This document shows, piece by piece, positions 23,284 through 33,008 of a stretch of DNA of 64,000 bases (position 1 is its first letter; each line of letters begins with the position of its first letter). The notes beneath the pieces were generated by a model. It made no database searches and was not told the origin of the DNA. It saw nothing but the letters and a program-made list of their open reading frames with translations. Both the position numbers and the translations under genes were made by a program. Origin of the DNA: Sneathia sanguinegens (GTDB lineage: Bacteria; Fusobacteriota; Fusobacteriia; Fusobacteriales; Leptotrichiaceae); NCBI RefSeq assembly GCF_042033325.1, contig NZ_CP160095.1; one strand, written 5' to 3'.

Positions 23284-24273
23284 ATGGAAATGAAGTATAA
23301 CTACAAAGATTTTGGTTTAGTTAATACTAAGGAAATGTTTGCAAAAGCAAATAAGGAAGGATATGCAGTTCCCGCATTTAATTTCAATAATTTGGAACAA
23401 TTACAAGCTATTATTGAAGCTTGTGTTGAAATGGGGGCACCAGTAATTCTACAAGTTTCACCAAGTGCAAGAAATTATATTGGAAGAGATATGATACCAT
23501 GGTTAGGTAGAGCAGCAGTAGAATATGTAAAGGCTTCAGGTTCAGATATACCAGTTGCATTACATTTGGATCATGGTCCAAGTTATGAAATAGCTGAAGA
23601 CTGTATTTTAAATGGATTCTCATCAGTAATGATTGATGCTTCAAAATATCCATATGATGAAAATGTTGCACTTTCAAAGAAGGTTGCAGATTTTGCTCAT
23701 AAATATGATGTTACTGTTGAAGCAGAATTAGGAGTATTAGCAGGTATTGAAGATGAAGTACATGCTGAAGAACATATATTCACTCAACCAAGTGAAGTTG
23801 AAGATTTTGTTTCAAAAACAGGAGTTGATTTATTAGCAATTGCAATAGGAACTTCACATGGTGCATATAAATTCAAACCAGGTGACAATCCACATATTAG
23901 ATTAGATATATTAAAAGAAATAGAAAAAAGAATACCAGGATTCCCTATAGTATTACATGGTTCTTCATCAGTTCCACAACAATATGTAAGAATTATTAAT
24001 GAAAATGGTGGAAAATTACAAGATGCATTAGGAATACCTGATGAACAATTACATATGGCTTCTAAATCAGCAGTTGCAAAAATAAATGTTGATACAGATG
24101 GAAGATTAGCATTTACTGCAGGAGTTAGAAAAGCATTCTTTGATGATCCAACTGTATTTGACCCTAGAAAATACTTAGCAAAAGGTAAAGAATTTATGAA
24201 GAAATACTACAAAGAAAAAATAGTAGATGTTTATGGTGCTGAAGGGGCTTACAAAAAAGGAAAAGTAAGATAA
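23284..24273 (+). CDS. fba: class II fructose-1,6-bisphosphate aldolase
   Basis: The product has 329 residues. It splits fructose-1,6-bisphosphate into DHAP and glyceraldehyde-3-phosphate in glycolysis. Zinc-binding and active-site motifs: VALHLDHGPSYE, VEAELGVLAGIEDE, GTSHGAYKF and VLHGSSSVP. The insert with HAEEHIFTQPSEVEDF is typical of this class. Ribosome site aggagg, own transcript, strong terminator. Codon choice is uniform, as in highly expressed genes. Confidence 0.95.
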   Translation: MEMKYNYKDFGLVNTKEMFAKANKEGYAVPAFNFNNLEQLQAIIEACVEMGAPVILQVSPSARNYIGRDMIPWLGRAAVEYVKASGSDIPVALHLDHGPSYEIAEDCILNGFSSVMIDASKYPYDENVALSKKVADFAHKYDVTVEAELGVLAGIEDEVHAEEHIFTQPSEVEDFVSKTGVDLLAIAIGTSHGAYKFKPGDNPHIRLDILKEIEKRIPGFPIVLHGSSSVPQQYVRIINENGGKLQDALGIPDEQLHMASKSAVAKINVDTDGRLAFTAGVRKAFFDDPTVFDPRKYLAKGKEFMKKYYKEKIVDVYGAEGAYKKGKVR

Positions 24274-24283
24274 AATTAAAATA

Positions 24284-24312
24284 AAAAAGCCAGCTGGTGT
24301 TGGCTTTTTTTA
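24284..24312 (+). terminator. terminator after fba
   Basis: aaaaagcca and tggcttttt pair in an 8-9 bp stem around gctggtgt, followed by a T-run. Confidence 0.85.
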
Positions 24313-24327
24313 ATAAAAAGGATAATA

Positions 24328-24786
24328 ATGAAATATATAATTGTTTTTATAATATCTATGCTACCTCTAATTGAATTAAGAGGAGCTGTTGTATATGGAA
24401 TAGCTATGAAATTAGATTTAACTAAAATAATGTTAATATCGATAATAGGTAATATGTTAGTTGTTCCTCTAATATTTTTATTTGCAAGACAAGTTTTAAA
24501 ATTTGGAAGTGAATTAAAATATATTGGAAAATTTTTTAAATATTGTTTGGTAAAGGGTCATAATGCTGGTAAAAAATTAGAAACAGGTTCAAAATATGGA
24601 GTATATGTAGCTCTTTTCTTATTTGTTGGAATACCCTTACCAGGAACTGGAGCATGGACTGGAACACTAGCAGCAAGTTTATTAGATCTTGATTTTAAAA
24701 AGACAGTGTTATCTGTATTATTTGGTGTAATATTAGCATTTTTAATTATGAGTTTAGTTAGTTTAGGTTTATTTAAGATTATTTAA
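24328..24786 (+). CDS. small multidrug export family protein
   Basis: The product has 152 residues with four or five membrane helices. PLIELRGAVVYGIAMKLDL near the start and GIPLPGTGAWTGTLAASLL in the second half are the repeat signatures of the Sm_multidrug_ex family (related to the DedA fold). A transport role is suggested by the family name, but substrates are not established. Ten bases separate it from the ybaK-like gene. Confidence 0.8.
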   Translation: MKYIIVFIISMLPLIELRGAVVYGIAMKLDLTKIMLISIIGNMLVVPLIFLFARQVLKFGSELKYIGKFFKYCLVKGHNAGKKLETGSKYGVYVALFLFVGIPLPGTGAWTGTLAASLLDLDFKKTVLSVLFGVILAFLIMSLVSLGLFKII

Positions 24787-24796
24787 AAGGAATAAA

Positions 24797-25264
24797 ATGA
24801 AAAAAACGAATGCAATTAGAATATTAAAATCTAAGAAAATAAAATACGAAGAAATAGAATATGATGCAAGTAAGGGTATATCAGGTGTTGATGTTGCAAT
24901 AAGTACTGGAGAAAATCCTCAAAATGTATATAAAACCTTAGTTACTATTTCAAATAAAAAAGAATATTTTGTATTTATTATACCTGTAGTTAATGAATTA
25001 GACTTAAAAAAAGCAGCAAGTGTTTCAAATAGTAAAAAGATAGAAATGCTATTACAAAGAGATTTGCTTGGATTAACAGGTTATGTTCATGGAGGTTGTT
25101 CACCCATAGGCATGAAAAAGTTATTTAAAACTTTTATTGATGAGAGTGCAAAAGGTAAAGAATATATTTTTGTAAGTGGTGGAAAAATAGGTGTACAAAT
25201 TAAAATAAATCCACAAGATTTAATTAATATTGTTAAAGCAGAATATGTTGATATTATAGTTTAA
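24797..25264 (+). CDS. YbaK/EbsC-type Cys-tRNA(Pro) deacylase
   Basis: The product has 155 residues. YbaK domain with GISGVDVAISTGENPQNVYK, the catalytic-type Lys in VYKTLV, GYVHGGCSPIGMKKLF and VSGGKIGVQI. It hydrolyses cysteine wrongly attached to tRNA-Pro. The full-length single-domain form supports YbaK rather than a ProX editing domain. It is convergent with the methyltransferase gene, with only 8 bases between the stops. Confidence 0.9.
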   Translation: MKKTNAIRILKSKKIKYEEIEYDASKGISGVDVAISTGENPQNVYKTLVTISNKKEYFVFIIPVVNELDLKKAASVSNSKKIEMLLQRDLLGLTGYVHGGCSPIGMKKLFKTFIDESAKGKEYIFVSGGKIGVQIKINPQDLINIVKAEYVDIIV

Positions 25265-25272
25265 ATGGGAAG

Positions 25273-25881
25273 TTACTTTCTTCCCATATAAACTCTATAT
25301 CCTTCTGAAATTTGTATACATGAAATAGAAGAAAAAATAGTTTTTAATTCTTTTTCTGTTGATTTTGCACCATGTTTTGTCATTATAACACAGAAGAATA
25401 AACCATCTTTTTTTAGGTGCTCATAACTCTTTCTATAAAGTTCAAAGATTAGTTTTTTTCCAGCTCTAATTGGAGGATTAGAGATTATCAAATCAAATTG
25501 TTCACAAATATTTTCATATAAATTAGATTTTATTATTTTATAATTAGCAGATATATTATTATTTTCTAAATTTATTTTTGCTAAATCTAAGGCTCTATTA
25601 TTTACATCACTTAAAATGACATTACTATTTTTATAAAATGATCTTATTATAGTTGCAACTACACCATAGCCACAACCAATGTCTAGGACATCAAAAGAAG
25701 TAGAAGGAGCTTTAAAAGTTTTAATAATTTCAGTTAATAAGATTTTGGTACCAGTGTCTATATTATTTTTTGAAAAAATTCCATTATCTGTTGTAAAAGA
25801 AAAATGTTTATCTAAAAATTGTAAGTCAATTTTTTTTCTATTTGATTTTATGTCAGGGTTTTCACTAAAATAATGTTGCAT
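25273..25881 (-). CDS. RsmC-like class I SAM methyltransferase
   Basis: The product has 202 residues. SAM motif I VLDIGCGYGVVATII near residue 67, acidic residue SDVNNRALDLAK, and the catalytic SNPPIRAGKK, typical of the single-domain RsmC/YbxB group that methylates guanine in rRNA. The N-terminal half (TTDNGIFSKNNIDTGTKILL) is also family-like. It starts 0-1 base after the GNAT stop, in a minus-strand operon with truA. The exact target base is uncertain. Confidence 0.85.
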   Translation of the reverse strand: MQHYFSENPDIKSNRKKIDLQFLDKHFSFTTDNGIFSKNNIDTGTKILLTEIIKTFKAPSTSFDVLDIGCGYGVVATIIRSFYKNSNVILSDVNNRALDLAKINLENNNISANYKIIKSNLYENICEQFDLIISNPPIRAGKKLIFELYRKSYEHLKKDGLFFCVIMTKHGAKSTEKELKTIFSSISCIQISEGYRVYMGRK

Positions 25882-26325
25882 TTATATTTCCTTTCTCATT
25901 AAATATCTTTTTTCATTATCAAAATACTCATTTTCAAGCAATTCTTTTATTTTAAAATCAAAACTTTGATAAAGCTTTATTGCTTTTTCATTTGTGCAAG
26001 TAACAGTTAACTCGATAAATTCAAAATTAGAAATTTTTAAATCATTTATGACAAAAGTTAATAGTTTTTTAGCATAGCCCATATTTTGATATGATTTATT
26101 TGTCGATACACCATAAATATATGAAAGCTTATTGCATTGTAAAACTTCGATAACACTAATAATATCTTTATCGTTATATATTGCATAAGTTCTACCATAT
26201 TTTGTAAAAGGAGATATGTTATATTGACCTATACCTGCCTTGCCAAAAATTTCTTCTTCATATATGTATATTTTTTCTAAAAGTTTTCTGTCTGCCTTTG
26301 CATCTAATCTTTTAATTTTCATCAT
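25882..26325 (-). CDS. GNAT N-acetyltransferase (RimI-like)
   Basis: The product has 147 residues. YIYGVSTNKSYQNMGYAKKL carries the acetyl-CoA loop (Q-N-M-G-Y-A), and VTCTNEKAIKLYQSFDF is the usual last helix. RimI-like proteins acetylate ribosomal protein N-termini, but small-molecule substrates are equally possible. It overlaps truA by 14 bases. Confidence 0.8.
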   Translation of the reverse strand: MMKIKRLDAKADRKLLEKIYIYEEEIFGKAGIGQYNISPFTKYGRTYAIYNDKDIISVIEVLQCNKLSYIYGVSTNKSYQNMGYAKKLLTFVINDLKISNFEFIELTVTCTNEKAIKLYQSFDFKIKELLENEYFDNEKRYLMRKEI

Positions 26326-27040
26326 ATATTACCTCTTTTAAGTAAAGACCATAAGGACTTAATATTTTTTTTGGTAAATTAGGGGCTTTTAAATCTAATC
26401 TATTTTTTATTTGTTCAGGATTTTCAAATATACAAGAGGCCATAATGAGTCTTATCATAGATTTTAGAAAACTATTACCCTGTATTGTGGCGATATATAT
26501 TTCATTTTCATATTTGCATTTTGCAGAATATATTTGTCTTATGGGATTTTTAAGAGCCTTATCTTTTTTAGAATATTGTGTAAAATCGTGTGTTCCAATA
26601 AAAAGAAGAAGATTTTTGTTTATTTTATCAAGATCAATATGTTTTAAATTTATTCCTGAAATATAGTTTGCTTCAAAAGGACTAATATCTTTTAAAAGTT
26701 TAAAACGGTATTCATAGGTTCTTTTAATAGCTGAGTATCTTGAGTTAAAATGAGTTGTTTCATAATTAATTTCATTAATTTTAAGTTTACCATAAAGATG
26801 TTTATTTAGTTGATATTTAATAGTTTCCAAGGGAATAGGAGATTTAATTTCAAAATTTGATACTTGATTTAGGGCATGTACTCCACGATCTGTTCTTCCA
26901 GAAGAAATTAAATTAATTTTTTCAGAAAAAACTTCAAATAAAACTCTTTCAATTTCACCTTGAACAGTAATCTTATCTTTTTGTCTTTGCATTCCATAAA
27001 ATTTGCTACCATCATAGCTATATTTAATTTTTATAACCAT
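26312..27040 (-). CDS. truA: tRNA pseudouridine(38-40) synthase
   Basis: The product has 242 residues. It converts uridines 38-40 of the tRNA anticodon arm to pseudouridine. Catalytic Asp in SSGRTDRGVHALNQVSNF, plus YDGSKFYGMQRQ at the N-terminus and GNSFLKSMIRLI, all as in TruA. Overlaps at both ends with its operon neighbours. Confidence 0.94.
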   Translation of the reverse strand: MVIKIKYSYDGSKFYGMQRQKDKITVQGEIERVLFEVFSEKINLISSGRTDRGVHALNQVSNFEIKSPIPLETIKYQLNKHLYGKLKINEINYETTHFNSRYSAIKRTYEYRFKLLKDISPFEANYISGINLKHIDLDKINKNLLLFIGTHDFTQYSKKDKALKNPIRQIYSAKCKYENEIYIATIQGNSFLKSMIRLIMASCIFENPEQIKNRLDLKAPNLPKKILSPYGLYLKEVIYDEN

Positions 27041-27633
27041 TTATCTATCAATCCATTCTTTTTAGGCAAGCCTATATTTTTTTTTCCTTTTACTATACTA
27101 AATTTTTTATCTGCAATATCAAATAAAGGCTTATCTGACAAACTATCAGAATAAAAAGCAAGTACATGAAAAGCACCTAAGTTATTCAGTCTATTTAATT
27201 TTTCAACTCCCTTACAATTTTTACCAACAATAGAATAATTATTATATTCTGTTGCAATTAAAATATCAAAACCAAGCTTTTTATAAAGGGGTTTAAGTAA
27301 GAAATCAGGTGAAGCAGAAATCAAAATTAAAATATCAGCCTCTTTTTTATTATTATTAATTTCATTAAAAAAATATGGATATATATTATTTATTTCTTTT
27401 TCCCAAAAATCAATAATATCTTCATTTGGATTATTATATTTAAATATATCAAAAAAGATATTTTTAACCTTGGATAAATTAAATAAATTAAATAGTATTT
27501 TAATAAGATTAATAAAAAAAGGAAAAATTAAATAAGGATGTTTTTTTAAAAAATATTTCATAAAAGTTATACTTGTTTCTTTTGAATAAATTGTTTTGTC
27601 AAAATCATATATTATAGCCTTTTTCACTTGCAT
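27031..27633 (-). CDS. HAD-IB phosphatase
   Basis: The product has 200 residues. Motif I YDFDKTIYSKETS (nucleophile Asp and acid Asp), motif II LILISASPDF, Lys in KNCKGVEKLNRL and motif IV HVLAFYSDSLSDKPLFDIAD. It belongs to the SerB-like/HAD-IB group acting on phosphomonoesters; the substrate is unknown. It overlaps the secretion ATPase gene by 29 bases and truA by 10. Confidence 0.85.
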   Translation of the reverse strand: MQVKKAIIYDFDKTIYSKETSITFMKYFLKKHPYLIFPFFINLIKILFNLFNLSKVKNIFFDIFKYNNPNEDIIDFWEKEINNIYPYFFNEINNNKKEADILILISASPDFLLKPLYKKLGFDILIATEYNNYSIVGKNCKGVEKLNRLNNLGAFHVLAFYSDSLSDKPLFDIADKKFSIVKGKKNIGLPKKNGLIDKWL

Positions 27634-28642
27634 CCTCCATCATAGTTTTAAAATTAAGTAATTTTAAATTTTCTAAAATGTCACTATTTAAAGTATATTT
27701 AGAAAATATATCTTTTTCTTTTTCAGTTAAATAAAGAACTTCATTTATCATCAATCTATTTTTTATTTTTTTATCATCGCTAGAATTTAATAGTCTTTGA
27801 GATATTATCATAAGGATGGAATCGAGAATAAGATATTTAGGGATATTCATATCAATTAGTCTTGCAAAACTTGAAATACAATCATTTGTGTGTAGAGTAG
27901 CTAATACAAGATGTCCAGTTAAAGAAGCTCTAACAGCAATTTTAGCAGTTAATTCATCTCTTATTTCTGAAATTATTATAACATCAGGATCAGATCTAAG
28001 AGAACTTCTTAAAATAGTAGGAAAGCTTAGACCTATATCATCATTCACCTGAACTTGAACTATACCAGAAACTTTATTTTCAACAGGATCTTCTATGCTT
28101 ATAATTTTTCTTGTGCCATCATTTAATAATTTTGTTATTGATAAAAGAGTTGTTGATTTTCCACTTCCAGTGGGACCTGTAACCAGAATTAAACCATGAC
28201 TTTTACAAATAGCCTTCTGAATATTTAAAATAGATTTTGTTGAAAAACCAAGGGCTTTTAGTGAAATATCATCTAAGGTAGAATTTAATATTCTAATTAC
28301 TACATTTTCTCCACTAATTGTAGGTATTACACAAATTCTTAAATCATAATTTTCGAAAGTAATATTTCCATCTTGTGGTAATCTCTTCTCTGCTACATTC
28401 ATTTTTGACATTATCTTTATTCTTGAGATAATTTCTACAGAATTAGAATAATCATTTTTGTATTCTTTAATAAGACCATTTATTCTATATTCAATTATAC
28501 ATTTACCATAATAATCTCTAATATGTATATCACTTGCTTTATTTTTTATTCCATAACTAATAATATCATTAACTATTAAAATAGTGTTATTAGATATAAA
28601 GACATTGCTAGGAGCAATGTCTTCTTTTATCATTTTTTTCAT
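27605..28642 (-). CDS. short GspE/PilB-type secretion ATPase
   Basis: The product has 345 residues from an ATG with a strong gggggg site. Motifs of type II/IV secretion motors: ASDIHI, AEKRLPQDGNI, Walker A GPTGSGKSTTL, EDPVE, Walker B LRSDPDVIIISEIRDE and GHLVLATLHTND. It lacks the N-terminal domains of GspE/PilB and the C-terminal four-Cys zinc module, so it is PilT-sized but has the QDG and SDPD features of assembly ATPases. The filament operon at 51478-57111 has no ATPase, making this the likely motor although it sits about 23 kb away in an unrelated operon. Confidence 0.88.
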   Translation of the reverse strand: MKKMIKEDIAPSNVFISNNTILIVNDIISYGIKNKASDIHIRDYYGKCIIEYRINGLIKEYKNDYSNSVEIISRIKIMSKMNVAEKRLPQDGNITFENYDLRICVIPTISGENVVIRILNSTLDDISLKALGFSTKSILNIQKAICKSHGLILVTGPTGSGKSTTLLSITKLLNDGTRKIISIEDPVENKVSGIVQVQVNDDIGLSFPTILRSSLRSDPDVIIISEIRDELTAKIAVRASLTGHLVLATLHTNDCISSFARLIDMNIPKYLILDSILMIISQRLLNSSDDKKIKNRLMINEVLYLTEKEKDIFSKYTLNSDILENLKLLNFKTMMEDASEKGYNI

Positions 28643-28664
28643 AATCCCCCCATATGAAATTAAA

Positions 28665-29126
28665 TTATTTTTTATTTGTAAGTTCTTTTAATAATAGTTC
28701 ATTTTGTGCTTTAACTGAAGAAAAAATTAGTTTTTTAATTAAATTATAGAATTTTAAATTTTCTTTTTGTCTTTCAACTTCTTTAATCATAGATTTTATT
28801 TGTAATACTAAGAAGTCTTGTTCTTCATATGAAAGTTTAAAAGATTTAAGTTTTTCTCTTTTTGCTTTCTTTTCAACATGGACTTGCTTTTGTAAATAGT
28901 TGAAAAAACTTAAAATATTAGGTAAAGCTGAACTAGTATTTGCATCCATTTGTTTTTTTAGTTCTATAATAACTTGATCAAGATATTTTTGAGAACTTTT
29001 ACTAAGATGTACTTCTATTTTTCTTTTAGTTTTACCAATTTTTTGCATAGAACTTGCAAGTTTAGCTTGTTGTTTCATATTTAAAACATCCATATCATTT
29101 AATCTATTTGCATTCATTATTTTCAT
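28665..29126 (-). CDS. unknown coiled-coil protein
   Basis: The product has 153 residues from the ATG at 29126, chosen because the ggagg ribosome site overlaps the longer TTG start. Highly charged, Lys/Gln/Leu-rich and almost entirely helical, with heptad-like stretches (IIELKKQMDA, MIKEVERQKENLKFYNLIKK). No membrane segment. The layout slightly resembles the YaaR/DUF327 group, but I cannot assign it. It lies between the secretion ATPase and tsaC, with 22 bases to the ATPase start. Confidence 0.65.
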   Translation of the reverse strand: MKIMNANRLNDMDVLNMKQQAKLASSMQKIGKTKRKIEVHLSKSSQKYLDQVIIELKKQMDANTSSALPNILSFFNYLQKQVHVEKKAKREKLKSFKLSYEEQDFLVLQIKSMIKEVERQKENLKFYNLIKKLIFSSVKAQNELLLKELTNKK

Positions 29127-29127
29127 G

Positions 29128-29709
29128 TTATTTTTTTCCTCCAATCTTCAAAATGTCTTTAAAATCAATTTGCCCAGAGCGAATTAAAGTATAATGATTA
29201 TCCAAATATGAGATAATAGTTGAAGGTATACCAGATAAATGTTTATCAGTTTCAAGTATTAAAGGAACATTATCTAACAACTCTTTAGAAATAGAGCTAA
29301 TCTTTGTAGCAGGGGGTTCGCCAGAAATATTAGCACTTGTTGTCATAAGTATGCCACCAACTTTTCTAATCAAATTACGAGTTAAATCGCAGTCTGGAAT
29401 TCTGATGCCAATAGTAGGACCTAATAAAGGTAAAAATTCTTTGTTTGTCTTACAAATTATGCTTAAAGCACCAGGTAAAAAATGTTTTATAAGTTTATAA
29501 TCAACATCAGTAGTTAATTTTTCAAAGTCTGAATAATCAGCTACTAAGGCTAAAATCTTTTTAGCTTTATCTCTTTTTTTTAGTGTATATAAAAGATTTA
29601 TAGCTTTTTTTGTAGGAATAGCAGCTAAACCATACACAGTATCAGTTGGAATTATTATTGCACGACCTTCTTGTAATAATTGTATGGCTTTTTCAAAATT
29701 ATTATTCAT
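29128..29709 (-). CDS. tsaC: threonylcarbamoyl-AMP synthase (Sua5/YrdC family)
   Basis: About 193 residues, starting at the ATG at 29709 or three codons earlier. It makes threonylcarbamoyl-adenylate from threonine, bicarbonate and ATP for the t6A37 modification of tRNA. Family motifs: IIPTDTVYGLAA near the start, KKRDKAK, PGALSIICKTN, TIGIRIPD and LMTTSANISGEPP. It is the short form without the Sua5 C-terminal domain. It overlaps the end of prs. Confidence 0.9.
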   Translation of the reverse strand: MNNNFEKAIQLLQEGRAIIIPTDTVYGLAAIPTKKAINLLYTLKKRDKAKKILALVADYSDFEKLTTDVDYKLIKHFLPGALSIICKTNKEFLPLLGPTIGIRIPDCDLTRNLIRKVGGILMTTSANISGEPPATKISSISKELLDNVPLILETDKHLSGIPSTIISYLDNHYTLIRSGQIDFKDILKIGGKK

Positions 29710-30679
29710 TACTTTCATCTATATTATTTGGAAGAGCAAAAAGGTCGCTAATAGGCTCTTCATTGTATATTCTATGAATAGTTTCAGCAAACATTGTACT
29801 TGCAGAAACTATTTTTAATTTATCAAATAATTGATCGTCATTTAATTGAATTAAATCTGTAACTATAACTTTTGTAAATTCAGAGTTTTTAAGTCTTTGT
29901 ACGGCTTCTCCTGAAAATACAGCATGTGTGGCACAAGCAAATACTTCAGTAGCACCAGCTTCTTTTAAAGCTTTTGCAGCATTACAAATAGTACCAGCAG
30001 TATCAATAATATCATCTATTAAAATAGCTCTTTTACCCTTAACATCACCAATAATATTCATTACTTCGCAAATGTTTGCTTGTGGTCTTCTTTTATCAAT
30101 TATTGCTAGAGGCATATGTAACCAAGTAGCCAAGTTTCTTGCTCTTTTAACACCACCAACATCAGGTGAGACAACTACAGTATTTTCATTTGTGAAACCT
30201 TGGTTTATAAAATACTTTGCAAATATAGGTAAGGCTTCCATGTGATCAACTGGAATATTAAAGAACCCTTGTATTTGTTTAGCATGTAAATCCATAGTAA
30301 CTACTCTTGTAGCACCAGCAGTTGTTAAAAGATCAGCAATTAACTTTGAAGTAATTGGTTCTCTTGGACTAGCTTTTCTATCTTGTCTTGCATAACCATA
30401 ATAAGGCATAACAGCAATAATTTCAGAAGCAGAAGCTCTTTTTAACGAGTCAATAAAAACTAATAATTCCATAATATTTTCATTAACAGGTTTCGAGGTA
30501 GATTGTATAATAAATACTTTACAACCTCTTACGGTACAATTAGCTTTTGCAAAAAATTCACCATCAGCAAATTTAATGATATCTCTATCTCCAAGCTTAG
30601 TACCGAGTTTGTCAGCAATTTTATTTGCTAATTTAAAACTTGAAGTTCCAGCGAAAATTTTAATTTCGTGTTCTTTCAT
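29702..30679 (-). CDS. prs: ribose-phosphate diphosphokinase (PRPP synthetase)
   Basis: The product has 325 residues. It makes PRPP from ribose-5-phosphate and ATP. Motifs: KFADGEFFAKANCTVRG, PYYGYARQDRKASPREPITS, VVTMDLHAKQIQGFF, VVSPDVGG and the PRPP-binding loop AILIDDIIDTAGTICNAAKA. Normal length. It lies 16 bases downstream of glmU, a common bacterial pairing. Confidence 0.95.
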   Translation of the reverse strand: MKEHEIKIFAGTSSFKLANKIADKLGTKLGDRDIIKFADGEFFAKANCTVRGCKVFIIQSTSKPVNENIMELLVFIDSLKRASASEIIAVMPYYGYARQDRKASPREPITSKLIADLLTTAGATRVVTMDLHAKQIQGFFNIPVDHMEALPIFAKYFINQGFTNENTVVVSPDVGGVKRARNLATWLHMPLAIIDKRRPQANICEVMNIIGDVKGKRAILIDDIIDTAGTICNAAKALKEAGATEVFACATHAVFSGEAVQRLKNSEFTKVIVTDLIQLNDDQLFDKLKIVSASTMFAETIHRIYNEEPISDLFALPNNIDESNE

Positions 30680-30695
30680 TTCTTACACTCTCTTT

Positions 30696-32024
30696 CTACT
30701 TTTTTTTATTAATAATAACTTGTCTTGCACGACCAAATGCAAGTTTATCATCTTCAATATCTTTTGTAATTACACTACCCGCTGCAGTAAGAACATTAGC
30801 ACCTACATTAATTGGAGCAACAAATATAGAATTACTTCCAATAAATGAATTAGCACCTATTTGAGTTTTATTTTTGTGAACACCATCATAATTACATGTA
30901 ATAGTACCAGCACCAATATTAGTATTTTCGCCTATGATAGCATCTCCAAGGTAAGTTAAATGTCCAGATTTTACACCTTTGTGCAAAGTAGAATTTTTAA
31001 CTTCTACAAAATTACCTATGTGAACCTTTTCATTTAAAATTGTACCTTTTCTTAAATGTGCAAAAGGACCAATTGTAACTTCATTTTTTAAAGTAGAACT
31101 TTCTATAACGCTATTATCTATTTTTACATTGTCAGCTATTTCGCTATCTTCAATTCTTGAAGAAAATACAAGACAATTAGATCCAATAGTAGTTTTTCCA
31201 GTAATAATAGTATTAGGATAAATTATTGTATCTGAACCTATAATAACATCATCTTCAATGTATGTAGATGTTGGATCAATAATTGTAACACCATTTTCCA
31301 TTAATGAAGTTAATTTTTTTTGTAATAAAATATTTGATACTTTTGCCAAATCAATTTTTGAATTTACACCTAACATTTCATTTTTATCTTTTAGAGTTAG
31401 GCTATCACAGATATAACCATTAGAATTCAATAATTTTATGGCATCTGTTAAATAATATTCGCCTTTAAGATTATTGTTATCTATTTTATCTATGATATTA
31501 AGTAAGCTTTTTGCTTTGAATAAATAAACTCCAACATTAATTTCATTTATTTTTTTTATTTCTTCAGTAGCTTCTTTTTCTTCAACTATATCAATAACTT
31601 TATTCATAGAATCTTTTAAAATTCTTCCATAACCTTTAGGCTCATCTAAATAACAAGTAAGTAGTAGACAGTCTAAGTTGTTTTTAAAAAATTTATCTTG
31701 CATTGATTTTATTGTTTCTGAAGACAATAAAGGACCATCGCCATAAGTAATTAAAACAGTATCAGCATTTTTTAAATATTCTTTTGCAATTTTAATAGCA
31801 TGTCCAGTACCTAATTGTTCTTCTTGTACAACATAAGGGTATGTTGGAAAATTTTCTATAATTTGTTCTTTTTTATACCCTAAAACTAAAAGTATATCTC
31901 CAAATTTGCTAGTTGTTTCTATAACCTTTTGTAACATTGGCTTACCATTAACCTTATGTAAAACTTTTGGTAAATTAGATTTCATTCTAGTACCTTTACC
32001 AGCAGCTAAAATTATTGATAACAT
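30696..32024 (-). CDS. glmU: bifunctional UDP-GlcNAc pyrophosphorylase/GlcN-1-P acetyltransferase
   Basis: The product has 442 residues from the ATG at 32024, preceded by ggagg; an ATG four codons earlier overlaps this site. It forms UDP-GlcNAc for peptidoglycan and LPS. The N-terminal uridylyltransferase has LAAGKGTRMKSNLPKVLH, EEQLGTGHAI and ITYGDGPLL. From about residue 245 hexapeptide repeats form a left-handed beta-helix acetyltransferase with GPFAHLRKGT, NFVEVKNS and TCNYDGVHKNKTQIG. Operon with prs. Confidence 0.95.
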   Translation of the reverse strand: MLSIILAAGKGTRMKSNLPKVLHKVNGKPMLQKVIETTSKFGDILLVLGYKKEQIIENFPTYPYVVQEEQLGTGHAIKIAKEYLKNADTVLITYGDGPLLSSETIKSMQDKFFKNNLDCLLLTCYLDEPKGYGRILKDSMNKVIDIVEEKEATEEIKKINEINVGVYLFKAKSLLNIIDKIDNNNLKGEYYLTDAIKLLNSNGYICDSLTLKDKNEMLGVNSKIDLAKVSNILLQKKLTSLMENGVTIIDPTSTYIEDDVIIGSDTIIYPNTIITGKTTIGSNCLVFSSRIEDSEIADNVKIDNSVIESSTLKNEVTIGPFAHLRKGTILNEKVHIGNFVEVKNSTLHKGVKSGHLTYLGDAIIGENTNIGAGTITCNYDGVHKNKTQIGANSFIGSNSIFVAPINVGANVLTAAGSVITKDIEDDKLAFGRARQVIINKKK

Positions 32025-32078
32025 GATTTCCTCCAAGTTTATTTTTTTATCTTAATTATATCACAAAAACAAAGAAAA

Positions 32079-33008
32079 TTATAGTTCAAATTTATTTATA
32101 ACTTCTTTTAAAATTTTCATAGATTCATCTAATTTTTCTCTTTCTTCTTTGTTTAATTCAGGGCAAATTTTCATTATTTGACCATTTCTACCTACTACAT
32201 TAGGTACTGAATAATATACTTCACTTATAGGGTTGTATGTAGAAATTGTTAAAATTGATTTTTCATCTCTTAAAATTGCCTCAACAATACGACGAACAGC
32301 TAAACCTATTGCATAATTTGTATATCCTTTTTTTTCAATTATTTCATAAGCAGCATTTTTAACATTGTGAGTAACTGTTTTCTTAAGTTCTTCTAATTCA
32401 ATATTAACTAATCTACAATATTCTTCTATTGATAAAGGACCAACACTTAAAGCAGACCATACAGGAAATTCACTGTCCCCATGTTCACCTATCATAAAGC
32501 CATGTACACTCTTAGCATCTATATCAAATATTTTTGCAAGATGATATTTTAATCTTGAAGTATCAAGTACTGTTCCACTACCTATTACTCTTGTAGCAGG
32601 GAAACCAGAAAGTTTATAAGTGAAATAAGTTAGTATATCTACTGGGTTTGCAACAACAAGTAAAATACTATTTGGAGAATATCTTACAATTTGTGGTATC
32701 ATTTGTTTGAAAATATTTAAATTTTTTCCTATTAAATCTAATCTTGATTCTCCAGGTTTTTGACCAGCACCAGCAGTAATTACAACTATGTCTAAATCAG
32801 TAGTATCTTTATAATCTCCTGCAGTTATTTCTACAGATTTCATAAATGCCGCACCATGTGCTATATCCAAGGCTTCACCTTGAGCCTTATTCTTGTTTAT
32901 ATCAACCAAAACAATGTGAGAAGCAAGTCCAGATTCTGCAATTGCAAGAGTAGTAGCTGAACCTACAAAGCCAGCTCCAATAATTGAAACTTTATTAGTT
33001 TTTTTCAT
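32079..33008 (-). CDS. ldh: L-lactate dehydrogenase
   Basis: The product has 309 residues. It reduces pyruvate to L-lactate with NADH. NAD loop GAGFVGSAT, catalytic His in IGEHGDSEFPVWSALS, substrate Arg region QKPGESRLDLI (Gln at the specificity position, favouring pyruvate over oxaloacetate) and NPVDILTY. Supports a fermentative lifestyle. It overlaps the ABC ATPase gene by 14 bases. Confidence 0.93.
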   Translation of the reverse strand: MKKTNKVSIIGAGFVGSATTLAIAESGLASHIVLVDINKNKAQGEALDIAHGAAFMKSVEITAGDYKDTTDLDIVVITAGAGQKPGESRLDLIGKNLNIFKQMIPQIVRYSPNSILLVVANPVDILTYFTYKLSGFPATRVIGSGTVLDTSRLKYHLAKIFDIDAKSVHGFMIGEHGDSEFPVWSALSVGPLSIEEYCRLVNIELEELKKTVTHNVKNAAYEIIEKKGYTNYAIGLAVRRIVEAILRDEKSILTISTYNPISEVYYSVPNVVGRNGQIMKICPELNKEEREKLDESMKILKEVINKFEL